Shown here: piece after piece, positions 1 through 9,576 of the stretch
Position numbering within the stretch: the stretch's first letter is position 1
How the letters are laid out: the number at the start of each line of letters is the position of its first letter
Assembly: GCF_003260095.1 (NCBI RefSeq)
Contig: NZ_PTPX01000014.1
Location: 186,001-250,000 of the forward strand
DNA from: Glaesserella australis
GTDB lineage: Bacteria > Pseudomonadota > Gammaproteobacteria > Enterobacterales > Pasteurellaceae
Length of the DNA stretch: 64,000 bases
Reading direction: 5' to 3'
Notes under the pieces: generated by a model
What the model was told of the DNA's origin: nothing
Database searches by the model: none
The model's input: the letters and a program-made list of their open reading frames with translations, nothing else
Translations under genes and position numbers: made by a program

Positions 1-18
1 AAGACTTCTATATAGCAT

Positions 19-843
19 TTAGAGTATATTCGTAAACGGATAAAGCATTGCAAGGAAGGTCGCTACCGTCCAAGCGGTCGGATTTTTGATGTTTTTTCCC
101 TGTTTGCCTAATAGCAACCAAGCCAACATCAGCAAAATCACAAATTGCACCGCAAAGAAGATAAAATAAGGATAAATAACCATTTCAGGCATAATCGCAA
201 GTTGTTGATATAACACGAAAATTACCCAAATATAATTGATGATTAACACCCCAAGTGCGATTAATACCAACAGTTTCAAAAAGCCTTCTAAACGGCTTTT
301 TGCCAACATCAAATACCAACCGCTTAATAAAACCCCGAGCAGAATTTGAGCGAAGTTGTTGGCTCTGAGCCAGTTAAACAGCGATGGCAGTTCATACCAA
401 TAAATCAGCAGATATTGAAATAATCCAATCGCTGTGATACCTAAACCGCAGTAGATCACCGTGCGATAAACGTCGTCATCTTTTGGCAATTTCCAATAAA
501 TAAAAGGAAGGATAACCGACGCAAAACCTACGATTAAGGCAGGGGAATGTTTTGGCGTAAAGGCAAGGGAGTAGAGTAGATTACCTATGGCAAACACCGC
601 CAAAAACGGCAAAATAGCAGTTAATCGCCCTTTTTGTCCTGGACAGATTTGCCCTTTCCACAACACTACAAAGCTAATCAAACAAACCACAAAAAAGGCA
701 AACAGATAAGGCGACATAAAAATCGCATTCTGTGGAGCAAAGTAGTGATTGAGCGACATTTCAATCAATAACATCGTCACCAACGGCAAAATAGCGTGGG
801 TGGCGATTTCTAATTTAGATGGAGTATCGTGATTGTGAGACAT
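19..843 (-). CDS. Conserved multi-pass inner-membrane protein, function unknown
   Basis: The 274-residue product is almost entirely hydrophobic, with about eight predicted membrane segments separated by short polar loops. The N terminus is short, polar and His-containing (MSHNHDTPSKLE), and a Lys/Asp-rich loop (KLPKDDDVYR) lies near residue 120. I see no catalytic motif or transporter signature. It is divergent from gloA, sharing a gap of about 80 bases, and no strong Shine-Dalgarno precedes the ATG. I do not recognise the family and assign no function. Coding status is supported by its length, by codon use like its neighbours and by the absence of a competing frame. Confidence 0.75.
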   Translation of the reverse strand: MSHNHDTPSKLEIATHAILPLVTMLLIEMSLNHYFAPQNAIFMSPYLFAFFVVCLISFVVLWKGQICPGQKGRLTAILPFLAVFAIGNLLYSLAFTPKHSPALIVGFASVILPFIYWKLPKDDDVYRTVIYCGLGITAIGLFQYLLIYWYELPSLFNWLRANNFAQILLGVLLSGWYLMLAKSRLEGFLKLLVLIALGVLIINYIWVIFVLYQQLAIMPEMVIYPYFIFFAVQFVILLMLAWLLLGKQGKNIKNPTAWTVATFLAMLYPFTNIL

Positions 844-922
844 AGTTTTAATTCAAAAATGATTTTAAAGTGAGATTATGCCATAATATCAACATTATTT
901 TCTATTTCAGGGAGATTTTATC

Positions 923-1327
923 ATGCGAATTTTACATACGATGTTGCGTGTTGGAAACTTAGAGCGTTCAATCAAATTTTATACTGAAGTGCTTGGTATG
1001 CGTTTGCTCCGCACAAGCGAAAACGAGCAGTACAAATATACCCTTGCTTTTTTAGGCTATGCTGATGAAAGCGAAAGTGCGGTACTTGAACTCACTTACA
1101 ACTGGGGCGTAGAAAGCTATGAATTAGGCACGGCTTACGGACATATTGCGATTGGCGTTGATGATATTTATGCGACCGTTGAAGCCGTTCGCCAAGCGGG
1201 TGGTAAAGTAACCCGTGAAGCAGGGCCTGTGTTGGGTGGAAAAACCGTGATCGCCTTTGTAGAAGATCCTGACGGCTACAAAATTGAGTTTATCGCAAAT
1301 AAAGATGCACAAAAGGCGCTGGGTTAA
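923..1327 (+). CDS. gloA: Lactoylglutathione lyase (glyoxalase I)
   Basis: This enzyme converts the hemithioacetal of methylglyoxal and glutathione to S-lactoylglutathione, the first step of cytosolic methylglyoxal detoxification. The 134-residue protein begins [16 protein letters not shown] and is full length for the bacterial Ni-type enzyme. The four metal ligands known for E. coli GloA are present at the same positions: His5, Glu56, His74 and Glu122. A GGAG Shine-Dalgarno lies just before the ATG. Its stop codon overlaps the start of rnt by one base, so the two are probably co-transcribed. The partner hydrolase, gloB, is in this window near 44.5 kb but not linked. Confidence 0.97.
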   Translation: MRILHTMLRVGNLERSIKFYTEVLGMRLLRTSENEQYKYTLAFLGYADESESAVLELTYNWGVESYELGTAYGHIAIGVDDIYATVEAVRQAGGKVTREAGPVLGGKTVIAFVEDPDGYKIEFIANKDAQKALG

Positions 1328-1977
1328 TGGCTGAGACGGAACAAGCGACAGATTATAATTTGCTCAAAAACCGTTTTCGTGGCTATTTGCCTGTGGTGAT
1401 TGATGTGGAAACGGGTGGGCTAAATGCTAAAACAGATGCCTTGCTTGAAATTGCCGCTATTACGCTCAAAATGGACGATAACGGCTATTTGCAACTTGAT
1501 GAAAAATTTCACCGCCATATTCAGCCTTTTGAAAATGCCAATATCAATCCCGAAGCCTTGAAGGTCAATGGGATTGATGTGGATTGTGCTGAGCGTGGTG
1601 CTGTGCCTGAAGATGTGGCAATTACCGAGATGTTTAAAATGGTGCGTAAAGCGGTGAAAGCGAGCGGTTGCCAACGTGCCGTAATTGTGGCACACAATGC
1701 GACTTTCGATCAGGCGTTTTTACACGCCGTGGTGAAACGGATTAACGCCAAACGTGATCCTTTTCACCCTTTTGCGATGTTTGATACCGCTACCCTTGCT
1801 GGCTTTATGTATGGGCAAACGGTGCTTGTCAAGGCTTGCCAAATGGCACAAATTCCCTTTGATGGTAAGCAAGCTCATTCTGCATTATACGATACAGAAC
1901 GTACCGCTGAACTGTTTTGTACAATGGTAAATAAGCTAAAAGAGTTGGGGGGATTTCCGCCCACCGCTACACTATAA
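1327..1977 (+). CDS. rnt: Ribonuclease T
   Basis: RNase T is a DEDDh-family 3'-5' exoribonuclease that trims the CCA end of tRNA and the 3' ends of 5S and other stable RNAs, working as a homodimer. The 216-residue product has Exo I 'VIDVETGG' (Asp26, Glu28), Exo II 'HNATFDQAF' (Asp128) and Exo III '[10 protein letters not shown]' (His184, Asp189), so all DEDDh residues are visible. The ATG overlaps the gloA stop (TAATG), which argues for translational coupling. A hairpin follows the gene at 1989-2020. Confidence 0.97.
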   Translation: MAETEQATDYNLLKNRFRGYLPVVIDVETGGLNAKTDALLEIAAITLKMDDNGYLQLDEKFHRHIQPFENANINPEALKVNGIDVDCAERGAVPEDVAITEMFKMVRKAVKASGCQRAVIVAHNATFDQAFLHAVVKRINAKRDPFHPFAMFDTATLAGFMYGQTVLVKACQMAQIPFDGKQAHSALYDTERTAELFCTMVNKLKELGGFPPTATL

Positions 1978-1988
1978 TTTGATTATCG

Positions 1989-2020
1989 GCAATTAGGCGA
2001 AAATGAATTCGCCTAATTGC
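1989..2020. terminator. 13-bp inverted repeat after rnt
   Basis: Arms at 1989-2001 and 2008-2020 (GCAATTAGGCGAA and its complement) pair perfectly around a six-base loop. No clean T tract follows, only AAAACTTTTA, so termination may be weak. A single uptake-signal core (reverse ACCGCTTGT) sits just downstream at 2040-2048. Confidence 0.55.
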
Positions 2021-2039
2021 AAAACTTTTATTGAATCTT

Positions 2040-2048
2040 ACCGCTTGT
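2040..2048 (-). repeat. Isolated DNA uptake signal core, Apl type
   Basis: Reads ACCGCTTGT on the plus strand, i.e. ACAAGCGGT on the minus strand. Unlike many copies in the window it has no facing partner. It lies in the 239-base gap between rnt and potA, which holds no gene that I can see. Confidence 0.8.
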
Positions 2049-2216
2049 ATTTAAATAATTTCCCCTAAAATTGTAATTTTTTCTTTCATTCCCCCCCCAT
2101 TCGCTATATCATTGCAAGCTATTTCAAAAGCGTATTTGTTACGTTTTGGTCATGCTGATTTTTTAGTCAGTTTTTTGCATTTTCTCAACAATGCCCTAGG
2201 GGGAAAACAAAAATAA

Positions 2217-3332
2217 ATGGAAAAGTTAGAGCAACAAAAACCAATTATTGAGCTTCGTTCTATAACGAAACGTTATGGTGAAAAAACAATTATTGATGGC
2301 TTAGATCTTACAATTAATGATGGTGAGTTTTTAACTATTCTTGGTCCGTCAGGTTGTGGTAAGACGACAGTATTGCGCTTAATCGCAGGTTTTGAAGATT
2401 TAACCGATGGTTCAATTATTCTTGATGGACAAGATGTATCGAATATTGATGCTGAGCAACGTCCAGTCAATACGGTTTTCCAAAGTTATGCCCTTTTCCC
2501 TCATATGACGATTTTTGATAACGTCGCCTTTGGTTTACGTATGCAAAAAGTGCCAGAAGAGCAAATTAAACCTCGAGTAATGGATGCATTACGTATGGTG
2601 CGTTTGGAAGAGATGGCTCCACGTAAACCGTCACAACTTTCAGGTGGTCAGCAACAGCGTATTGCTATTGCTCGTGCGGTGGTTAATCAGCCTAAAGTGT
2701 TATTGTTAGACGAATCTCTCTCTGCACTTGACTATAAATTACGTAAAGAGATGCAGCACGAATTAAAACAGTTGCAACGTCAATTAGGCATTACCTTTAT
2801 TTTCGTGACTCACGATCAAGAAGAAGCATTAACTATGTCTGATCGTATTATTGTGATGAACAAAGGTAAGATCCAACAAGATGGTTCTCCACGTGAAATT
2901 TATGAAGAACCAAGCAATTTATTTGTAGCACGTTTCATTGGTGAAATTAACGTCTTTGATGCAACGGTGATTGAACGTGTGACAGAAAAAACCGTTAAGG
3001 CCAATGTAGAAGGTCGTATTTGCGAAATTTATACTGATTTACCTGTTCACCCAAATCAAAAATTAAAAGTATTACTACGTCCAGAAGATATTGTCATTGA
3101 AGAATTGGATGAAAATGAAAGTGCAAAAGCGGTGATTGGTCACATTAGCGATCGTACTTATAAAGGAATGACATTAGAATCCAACGTTGTTTTAGATCAT
3201 AACCAAATGAAAGTATTGGTGAGTGAATTCTTTAACGAAGACGATCCGCATATGGATCACTCTGTAGGGCAAAAAGTGGCATTAACATGGCACGAAGGCT
3301 GGGAGGTTGTACTCGACGATGAAGACTGCTAG
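2217..3332 (+). CDS. potA: Spermidine/putrescine ABC transporter ATP-binding protein
   Basis: PotA is the ATPase that drives polyamine import through PotBC. The 371-residue product has Walker A 'GPSGCGKTT' (about residues 43-51), the ABC signature '[14 protein letters not shown]', Walker B 'VLLLDES', the switch His in '[10 protein letters not shown]', and a C-terminal TOBE-type regulatory region. An AGGGGG purine run precedes the ATG. The gene overlaps the true potB start by 14 bases, so potABC forms one operon. The length fits PotA, and the family-specific '[16 protein letters not shown]' block supports polyamine rather than maltose specificity. Confidence 0.95.
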   Translation: MEKLEQQKPIIELRSITKRYGEKTIIDGLDLTINDGEFLTILGPSGCGKTTVLRLIAGFEDLTDGSIILDGQDVSNIDAEQRPVNTVFQSYALFPHMTIFDNVAFGLRMQKVPEEQIKPRVMDALRMVRLEEMAPRKPSQLSGGQQQRIAIARAVVNQPKVLLLDESLSALDYKLRKEMQHELKQLQRQLGITFIFVTHDQEEALTMSDRIIVMNKGKIQQDGSPREIYEEPSNLFVARFIGEINVFDATVIERVTEKTVKANVEGRICEIYTDLPVHPNQKLKVLLRPEDIVIEELDENESAKAVIGHISDRTYKGMTLESNVVLDHNQMKVLVSEFFNEDDPHMDHSVGQKVALTWHEGWEVVLDDEDC

Positions 3333-4179
3333 TAATAAATTCCAAAAAGTTACTGTTGCGGTTATCTTCGGTTGGTTAATTTTCTTTGTATTAATCCCGA
3401 ATTTACTGGTGTTATTTACCAGTTTTATGACCAAAGACAGTAGCAACTTAATTGAGTTTACGTTCTCTTTAGAGAGCTATGGGCGCTTAATTGATCCACT
3501 TTACTCACAAGTATTGTGGAACTCGCTCTATATGGCAGGTATTGCAACCATTATTTGTTTGGTTGTGGGTTATCCTTTCGCCTTTATGATTGCAAAGTTA
3601 CCCGCAAAATATCGTCCATTTTTACTCTTTTTAGTGGTGTTGCCGTTCTGGACAAACTCATTAATTCGTATCTATGGAATGAAAATTTTCCTTGGGGTAA
3701 AAGGGATCTTAAATGAGACGTTATTATCTTTAGGTCTTATTAGCGAGCCAATTCGTATTTTAAATACAGAAATCGCTGTAGTAATTGGTTTAGTTTATAT
3801 TTTGCTACCATTTATGATTTTACCGCTTTATTCTTCTATTGAGAAAATTGATGGTCGTTTATTAGAAGCAGCAAAAGATTTAGGTGCGAATGCATTTCAA
3901 CGCTTTGTTAAGATTATTATTCCATTGACGATGCCAGGTATTGTGGCAGGTTGCTTACTTGTATTGTTGCCAGCAATGGGTATGTTCTATGTGGCAGATT
4001 TATTAGGTGGTGCGAAAGTATTACTTGTAGGTAATATCATTAAGAGCGAATTCTTGGTGACGCGTAACTGGCCATTTGGCTCTGCAATCAGTATTGCATT
4101 AACTGTCCTAATGGCGTTAATGATTTATGTTTACTATCGAGCAAACAAACTGATGAATAAGAAAATGGAGTTAGAGTAA
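3319..4179 (+). CDS. potB: Spermidine/putrescine ABC transporter permease PotB
   Basis: This inner-membrane permease pairs with PotC. I place the start at the ATG at 3319 ([11 protein letters not shown]), not at an in-frame TTG 12 bases earlier, because GGGAGGT at 3301-3307 is well spaced for this ATG. The 286-residue product has about six membrane segments and the permease EAA-loop motif '[25 protein letters not shown]', which contacts the ATPase. It overlaps potA by 14 bases and potC by one. Confidence 0.95.
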   Translation: MKTASNKFQKVTVAVIFGWLIFFVLIPNLLVLFTSFMTKDSSNLIEFTFSLESYGRLIDPLYSQVLWNSLYMAGIATIICLVVGYPFAFMIAKLPAKYRPFLLFLVVLPFWTNSLIRIYGMKIFLGVKGILNETLLSLGLISEPIRILNTEIAVVIGLVYILLPFMILPLYSSIEKIDGRLLEAAKDLGANAFQRFVKIIIPLTMPGIVAGCLLVLLPAMGMFYVADLLGGAKVLLVGNIIKSEFLVTRNWPFGSAISIALTVLMALMIYVYYRANKLMNKKMELE

Positions 4180-4946
4180 TGAGTCGCGTATTGAAAAGCT
4201 TTTTTATGTTTGTCGTGTACGCATTCTTGTACATTCCAATCATCATTTTAGTGGTAAACTCTTTTAACGCAGATCGCTATGGTTTAACGTGGAAAGGGTT
4301 TAGCTGGAACTGGTATGAGCGTTTATTTAGTAATGACACGCTCATTCAAGCAGCAACAAACTCTATTACCGTTGCCTTTTTTGCAGCAACTTTTGCAACG
4401 CTCATTGGTGCATTAACATCTATCGCTTTATATCGTTATCGTTTCCGTGGAAAACAGTTCGTAGGCGGAATGTTATTTGTGGTCATGATGTCACCAGATA
4501 TTGTTATGGCGGTATCTTTACTCGCATTATTCATGCTTGTTGGTGTGGCTCTAGGTTTCTGGTCATTATTATTAGCGCATATTACGTTCTGTTTACCTTA
4601 TGTTGTAGTCACAGTCTCTTCACGCTTAAACGATTTTGACTCAAAAATGCTAGAAGCAGCGAAAGATTTAGGTGCGAGTGAATTTACGATTTTACGTAAA
4701 ATCTTGTTCCCACTATTGTTACCAGCAATTATTTCAGGTTGGTTGTTAAGCTTCACTATTTCACTTGATGACGTTGTTGTTTCATCATTTGTGACCAGTG
4801 CAAGCTATGAAGTATTACCACTGAAAATTTTCTCGTTGGTGAAAACAGGGGTAACGCCAGAAGTGAATGCGTTGGCAACTATTATGATTGTTTTATCGTT
4901 AGCTCTAGTGATTTTAAGTCAGTTAGTGCTGCGCAAAAAAGATTAA
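4179..4946 (+). CDS. potC: Spermidine/putrescine ABC transporter permease PotC
   Basis: This is the second permease of the polyamine importer, 255 residues with six predicted membrane helices and the EAA motif '[25 protein letters not shown]'. The ATG overlaps the potB stop (TAATG). An intrinsic terminator follows directly at 4959-4987, so the operon ends here. The periplasmic binding protein potD, which normally follows potC, is not next to it; the next gene is ruvA. Confidence 0.95.
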   Translation: MSRVLKSFFMFVVYAFLYIPIIILVVNSFNADRYGLTWKGFSWNWYERLFSNDTLIQAATNSITVAFFAATFATLIGALTSIALYRYRFRGKQFVGGMLFVVMMSPDIVMAVSLLALFMLVGVALGFWSLLLAHITFCLPYVVVTVSSRLNDFDSKMLEAAKDLGASEFTILRKILFPLLLPAIISGWLLSFTISLDDVVVSSFVTSASYEVLPLKIFSLVKTGVTPEVNALATIMIVLSLALVILSQLVLRKKD

Positions 4947-4958
4947 TCTTTTCATTCT

Positions 4959-4987
4959 AAAGCGGACGATATGTCCGCTTTCTTTTT
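4959..4987 (+). terminator. Intrinsic terminator of potABC
   Basis: AAAGCGGAC and GTCCGCTTT form a 9-bp stem around a GATAT loop, followed by CTTTTTG. This closes the pot operon 13 bases after potC. The loop region resembles the GCGGAC...GTCCGC hairpins found elsewhere in the window. Confidence 0.9.
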
Positions 4988-5077
4988 GCAAAAAATTCAC
5001 ACAATCTCACCGCTTGCTCTGTTATTTTATCCAGTTTTCCGCTATGCTTACATCTTTCTTATTCATGGATAAATCAA

Positions 5078-5686
5078 ATGATCGGACGACTTCACGGCAA
5101 AATTATCGAAAAATCACCGCCTGAAATGGTGCTTGATGTACAAGGCGTTGGCTATGAATTATTGTTACCAATGACAAGTTTTTATAGCCTTCCTGCTGTA
5201 AATGAAGAAGTAACTATTTTTACACACTTGGTTGTACGAGAAGATGCGCATCTGCTTTTCGGTTTTGCGCAGAAACAAGATAGAACCTTATTCCGTGAAT
5301 TAATCAAAACCAATGGTGTTGGACCGAAACTTGCCCTTGCAATTTTATCGGCAATGTCTGTTTCCCAATTTGCCACCGCCGTTGAGCAAGAAGAATTGGC
5401 GAAGTTAACCAAAATTCCAGGGATTGGGCGTAAAACTGCAGAGCGTTTATTGGTTGAACTGAAGGGTAAATTTAAAGGTATGGCTCAAAGTGATTTCTTT
5501 GTAGAACAATCTTCAGAGACTCATATTGTTGCATCTGAAAGTAACGATCCTGCAACGGAAGCAGCGGAAGCATTGGTCGCTTTAGGCTATAAACCTGCTG
5601 ATGCCGAGAAGATGATTAAGAAACTCAATAAATCAGGCATGACAAGCGAACAGCTTATTCGAGAAGCGTTAAAAAATGCGTTATAA
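5078..5686 (+). CDS. ruvA: Holliday junction DNA helicase subunit RuvA
   Basis: RuvA binds four-way junctions as a tetramer and loads the RuvB motor for branch migration. The 202-residue product begins [12 protein letters not shown] (OB-fold domain). It has tandem helix-hairpin-helix motifs ('[13 protein letters not shown]' and '[19 protein letters not shown]') and the C-terminal RuvB-binding three-helix domain ('[17 protein letters not shown]'). ruvB follows 21 bases after the stop. ruvC is not present upstream, where the pot terminator lies. Confidence 0.97.
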   Translation: MIGRLHGKIIEKSPPEMVLDVQGVGYELLLPMTSFYSLPAVNEEVTIFTHLVVREDAHLLFGFAQKQDRTLFRELIKTNGVGPKLALAILSAMSVSQFATAVEQEELAKLTKIPGIGRKTAERLLVELKGKFKGMAQSDFFVEQSSETHIVASESNDPATEAAEALVALGYKPADAEKMIKKLNKSGMTSEQLIREALKNAL

Positions 5687-5707
5687 ATTTCGGGCATAAA
5701 TTGAAAT

Positions 5708-6706
5708 ATGATAGAAGCAGATAGAATTATTAGCGCATCCGCTAAAAATGAAGACGAAACCATAGACAGAGCGATTCGCCCGAAGCTACTTGCCGATTAT
5801 GTCGGGCAGCCTTCTGTGCGAGAGCAGATGGAAATTTTTATCAAGGCAGCCAAATTGCGTAATGATGCCTTGGATCACTTATTGATTTTTGGTCCACCGG
5901 GGTTAGGCAAAACGACCTTAGCTAATATTATTGCCAATGAAATGGGGGTAAATATTCGCACAACGTCAGGTCCTGTCTTGGAAAAAGCCGGTGATTTAGC
6001 GGCAATGCTGACCAATCTTGAGCCTTATGATGTGCTGTTTATTGATGAAATCCATCGTCTTTCGCCTGCCATTGAAGAAGTGCTTTATCCTGCTATGGAA
6101 GATTATCAGCTTGATATTATGATTGGCGAAGGTCCTGCGGCACGTTCGATTAAACTTGATCTTCCGCCATTTACTCTCGTTGGCGCAACAACCCGTGCGG
6201 GTTCTTTGACTTCGCCTTTACGTGACCGCTTTGGGATTGTGCAACGCCTTGAGTTTTATTCCGTAGAAGATTTGACTTCTATTGTCAGCCGTAGTGCGAA
6301 CTGCCTGAATTTAAATCTTTCTCCTGATGGTGCATTTGAAATCGCTCGTCGCTCACGTGGTACGCCACGTATTGCCAACCGTTTATTGCGCCGTGTGCGA
6401 GATTTTGCTGATGTGCGTAACAACGGCGTGATTTCCTCTGACATTGCTAAACAAGCTTTGACGATGTTAGATGTGGATTCAGAAGGCTTTGATTTTATGG
6501 ACAGAAAGCTACTTTCTGCGGTCATTGAACGCTTTGACGGCGGACCTGTCGGGCTAGATAATCTTGCTGCCGCTATCGGTGAAGAGCGAGATACGATTGA
6601 AGATGTGCTTGAGCCTTATTTAATTCAGCAAGGCTTTTTACAACGCACGCCACGAGGGCGAATTGCGACCTCTCGAACTTATAGCCATTTTGGTTTATCA
6701 AAATAG
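5708..6706 (+). CDS. ruvB: Holliday junction DNA helicase motor RuvB
   Basis: RuvB is the hexameric AAA+ ATPase that pumps DNA through the RuvA-junction complex. The 332-residue product shows Walker A '[12 protein letters not shown]' (residues 61-72), Walker B '[10 protein letters not shown]', sensor 1 'LVGATTRAG', an arginine-finger region 'SPLRDRFG', and the winged-helix C terminus ending '[17 protein letters not shown]'. It is in an operon with ruvA and is closed by a USS-pair terminator at 6718-6770. Confidence 0.98.
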   Translation: MIEADRIISASAKNEDETIDRAIRPKLLADYVGQPSVREQMEIFIKAAKLRNDALDHLLIFGPPGLGKTTLANIIANEMGVNIRTTSGPVLEKAGDLAAMLTNLEPYDVLFIDEIHRLSPAIEEVLYPAMEDYQLDIMIGEGPAARSIKLDLPPFTLVGATTRAGSLTSPLRDRFGIVQRLEFYSVEDLTSIVSRSANCLNLNLSPDGAFEIARRSRGTPRIANRLLRRVRDFADVRNNGVISSDIAKQALTMLDVDSEGFDFMDRKLLSAVIERFDGGPVGLDNLAAAIGEERDTIEDVLEPYLIQQGFLQRTPRGRIATSRTYSHFGLSK

Positions 6707-6717
6707 ATTGAGCATAG

Positions 6718-6770
6718 ACAAGCGGGATGATTTTTGCAAAAAATTCCAAAAATCATTCCGCTTGTTTTTT
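6718..6770 (+). terminator. USS-pair terminator after ruvB
   Basis: An ACAAGCGGGATGATTTTT arm (6718-6735) faces AAAAATCATTCCGCTTGT (6748-6765), followed by a run of T. The ends are near-perfect Apl uptake signals in opposite orientation, with one wobble mismatch in the stem. Confidence 0.88.
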
Positions 6771-6904
6771 ATCCAAAATAGAAAGATTTCTTGATATAAC
6801 TCACATATCTAAAAATTACTTTGTTTGATCTTTAACAAAAACTTTACAAATATGATTTTTTGCGATACTAATTAATTCTCACAACATTCTACGGAGACAT
6901 TTCT

Positions 6905-8542
6905 ATGCAAACAATCTTTACCCGTTCTTTACTGGCAAGTGCCATTGCACTTGGCCTTTCTGTTTCTGCTTTTGCAGCAAAAGTACCGGAAGGTACGGTG
7001 CTTGCAGATAAGCAAGAGATTATTATTAATAACAGTTCTGAGCCATCAAGTTTTGACCCGCATAAAACAGAAGGCGTACCAGAAGCTCAGGTTTCTTATC
7101 AATTACTTGAAGGGTTAGTTACGAAAGATTCCGATGGTAATGTCATTCCAGGTATGGCTGAAACGTGGAAAAATTCAGATGATTTCAAAACGTGGACATT
7201 TAATTTGCGCAAAGATGCGAAATGGTCAAATGGCGATCCAGTGACTGCGCACGATTTTGAATTTTCCCTTAAGCGTTTAGGCGATCCAAAAACCGCTTCT
7301 CCTTATGCAAGCTACTTAAACTATCTCCAAGTTGAAAATGCACAAGACATCATTGATGCGAAAAAAGCACCAAGCGAATTAGGTGTGAAAGCGTTAGATG
7401 ATTACACGTTAGAAATCAAATTAAGTAATCCAGTGCCTTATTTGGTGGATATGATGACGCACCAAACCATGTTACCAGTGCCAAAAGCAGTAGTTGAAAA
7501 ACTTGGTGATGCTTGGGTGAAAAAAGAAAATTATGTGGGTAATGGCGCATATAAATTAGCCGATCACGTTATCAACGAAAAAATCGTATTTGAACGTAAT
7601 CCACTTTACTGGAATGACAAAGAAACTGTGATCAATAAAGCCACTTTCTTAATGATTCCAAACTCAAGCACAGACGTTCAACGTTACCGTGCAGGTGATT
7701 TACACATCACAAGCTATGCGTTACCGCCTGAGCAGTTCCCAACCTTGAAAAAAGAGCTTCCAAACGAAGTGTTTGTCACTCGTACCCTTTCAACTTATTA
7801 CTACGAGCCAAACAACGAGAAAGCACCATTTAACGACGTGCGTGTACGTAAGGCGTTAAACCTTGCATTAGATCGTAGTATTATTACGGATAAGGTATTA
7901 GGTCAAGGGCAAACACCAACCTACGTGTTTACACCGCCATACATTACCGAAGGTCATTTAATTCAGCAACCTGAATATTCAAAACAAGATATGAAGGAAC
8001 GTAAAGCTGAAGCGATTAAATTGTTAGAAGAAGCTGGTTTTAGCAAAGCGAATCCATTGAAATTCACGCTTTTATATAACACCAACGAAAACCACAAAAA
8101 AGTGGCGATTGCAACGCAATCTATCTTAAAACAAAATACGAATGGTTTAGTGGATATCAAGCTTGAAAACCAAGAGTGGAAAACTTTCTTGGATACTCGC
8201 CGTGCAGGCAACTACGATGTAGCTCGTGCAGGTTGGGCGGCTGACTATAACCAAGCATCAACTTTCGGTAAATACTTCTTATCTAACTCAAGTAACAATA
8301 CCGCTCGTTATAAGAGTGCAGCTTATGATGCAGAAATCAACGCAGCATACAAAGCAGGCAGTGCAGAAGAGCGTGCGGCAGCTTATGCGAAAGCAGAAGA
8401 GCAGTTAGCGAAAGACTTTGCGATCATTCCTATTTATAACTACGTTAACCCACGTTTAGTCAAACCATTCGTGAAAGGTTATGCGGGTAAAGATCCGCAA
8501 GATGATATTTTATTAAGAAACTTATATATCATTAAACAATAA
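6905..8542 (+). CDS. oppA: Oligopeptide ABC transporter periplasmic binding protein
   Basis: This SBP family 5 protein captures peptides in the periplasm for OppBCDF. The 545-residue precursor has a clear signal peptide (MQTIFTRSLLASAIALGLSV... AFA|AKVPEG). It carries the family-5 hallmark regions 'EPSSFDPHKTEG', 'LLEGLVTKD', 'WTFNLRKDAKWSNGDPVTAHDF' and 'YVGNGAYKL', and the length is normal for OppA. It is first in the operon and is separated from oppB by a strong USS hairpin (8549-8610). That hairpin probably lets OppA be made in excess of the membrane parts. MppA-type murein tripeptide specificity cannot be excluded. Confidence 0.93.
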   Translation: MQTIFTRSLLASAIALGLSVSAFAAKVPEGTVLADKQEIIINNSSEPSSFDPHKTEGVPEAQVSYQLLEGLVTKDSDGNVIPGMAETWKNSDDFKTWTFNLRKDAKWSNGDPVTAHDFEFSLKRLGDPKTASPYASYLNYLQVENAQDIIDAKKAPSELGVKALDDYTLEIKLSNPVPYLVDMMTHQTMLPVPKAVVEKLGDAWVKKENYVGNGAYKLADHVINEKIVFERNPLYWNDKETVINKATFLMIPNSSTDVQRYRAGDLHITSYALPPEQFPTLKKELPNEVFVTRTLSTYYYEPNNEKAPFNDVRVRKALNLALDRSIITDKVLGQGQTPTYVFTPPYITEGHLIQQPEYSKQDMKERKAEAIKLLEEAGFSKANPLKFTLLYNTNENHKKVAIATQSILKQNTNGLVDIKLENQEWKTFLDTRRAGNYDVARAGWAADYNQASTFGKYFLSNSSNNTARYKSAAYDAEINAAYKAGSAEERAAAYAKAEEQLAKDFAIIPIYNYVNPRLVKPFVKGYAGKDPQDDILLRNLYIIKQ

Positions 8543-8548
8543 TGCTTT

Positions 8549-8610
8549 ACAAGCGGTGGGATTTTCTTAGAAATTTGCAAATTTTCAGGGAAATCTGACC
8601 GCTTGTTTTT
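8549..8610 (+). terminator. USS-pair hairpin between oppA and oppB (partial terminator)
   Basis: ACAAGCGGTGGGATTTT at 8549-8565 faces AAATCTGACCGCTTGT at 8590-8605, followed by TTTTT. It lies inside the opp operon, so it probably terminates only part of the transcripts and sets the oppA:oppBCDF ratio. Confidence 0.82.
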
Positions 8611-8640
8611 ATTTATAAGTGTGGATTGGAGAATTTACCT

Positions 8641-9564
8641 ATGTTGAAGTTTATTGTGAAAAGGATTTTGGAAGCCATACCGACGCTTTTCATTTTAATC
8701 ACATTTTCATTCTTCCTAATGCGTCTTGCCCCGGGTAGCCCTTTTACATCTGAAAGAGCTTATCCGCCTGAAGTCATGGCAAATATTGAAGCGAAATATC
8801 ACTTAAATGAACCTTTGTATAAACAGTATTTTATTTATTTAGAAAACTTATCTAAAGGGGATTTTGGGCCGTCTTTCAAATATAAAGACCAAACCGTTAA
8901 CGATTTAATTGCCTCTGCCTTCCCTGTTTCGATTAAATTAGGCGTGGTGGCATTTATTTTTGCAGTGACTTTAGGATTATTAGCGGGAACCGTTGCCGCC
9001 TTGAAGCAGAATAGCAGGTGGGACTATATTGTGATGTCCTTTGCAATGACGGGGGTGATTATGCCAAGTTTCGTCTTTGCACCGTTATTAGTGCTTGTTT
9101 TTGCGATTTATCTTAAATGGTTGCCAGCAGGTGGTTGGAACGGCGGGCAGCTTTATTATATGGTCTTGCCGGTGTTGTCGCTCACCATTGCGTATGTCGC
9201 AGGGATTGCGCGTATTACCCGTGGCTCAATGATTGAAGTATTACACTCTAACTTTATCCGTACCGCAAAAGCAAAAGGCTTACCACTCAGCCGTATTATT
9301 TTCAAACATGCGTTGCGTCCAGCGTTATTGCCTGTGATTACATATTTAGGACCTGCTTTCGTCGGGATCATTACGGGCTCAATGGTAATTGAGAGTGTGT
9401 TTGGATTACCAGGTATCGGGCAACTATTCGTTAACGGTGCGTTAAACCGTGATTACTCTTTAGTATTAAGTTTAACGATTTTGGTCGGCACATTAACCAT
9501 CACATTCAATGCGATTGTGGATATTCTTTATGCCGTTATTGATCCGAAAATTCGTTATTCATAA
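8641..9564 (+). CDS. oppB: Oligopeptide ABC transporter permease OppB
   Basis: Inner-membrane permease of the peptide importer. I place the start at the ATG at 8641 (MLKFIVKRILEAIPTLF), preceded by GGAG at 8628-8631, rather than at an upstream TTG at 8626. The 307-residue length and the opening MLKFIxKRILEAIPT match OppB. Six membrane spans are predicted, with the EAA-type loop 'RTAKAKGLPLSRIIFKHALRPALLPV'. oppC follows 12 bases after the stop. Confidence 0.95.
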   Translation: MLKFIVKRILEAIPTLFILITFSFFLMRLAPGSPFTSERAYPPEVMANIEAKYHLNEPLYKQYFIYLENLSKGDFGPSFKYKDQTVNDLIASAFPVSIKLGVVAFIFAVTLGLLAGTVAALKQNSRWDYIVMSFAMTGVIMPSFVFAPLLVLVFAIYLKWLPAGGWNGGQLYYMVLPVLSLTIAYVAGIARITRGSMIEVLHSNFIRTAKAKGLPLSRIIFKHALRPALLPVITYLGPAFVGIITGSMVIESVFGLPGIGQLFVNGALNRDYSLVLSLTILVGTLTITFNAIVDILYAVIDPKIRYS

Positions 9565-9576
9565 GGAGTCTGTGAG

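Noticed and set aside
1420-1695. Minus-strand reading frame inside rnt
   Set aside because: Lies opposite a gene with all catalytic motifs intact, and has no ribosome-binding site or recognisable domain.
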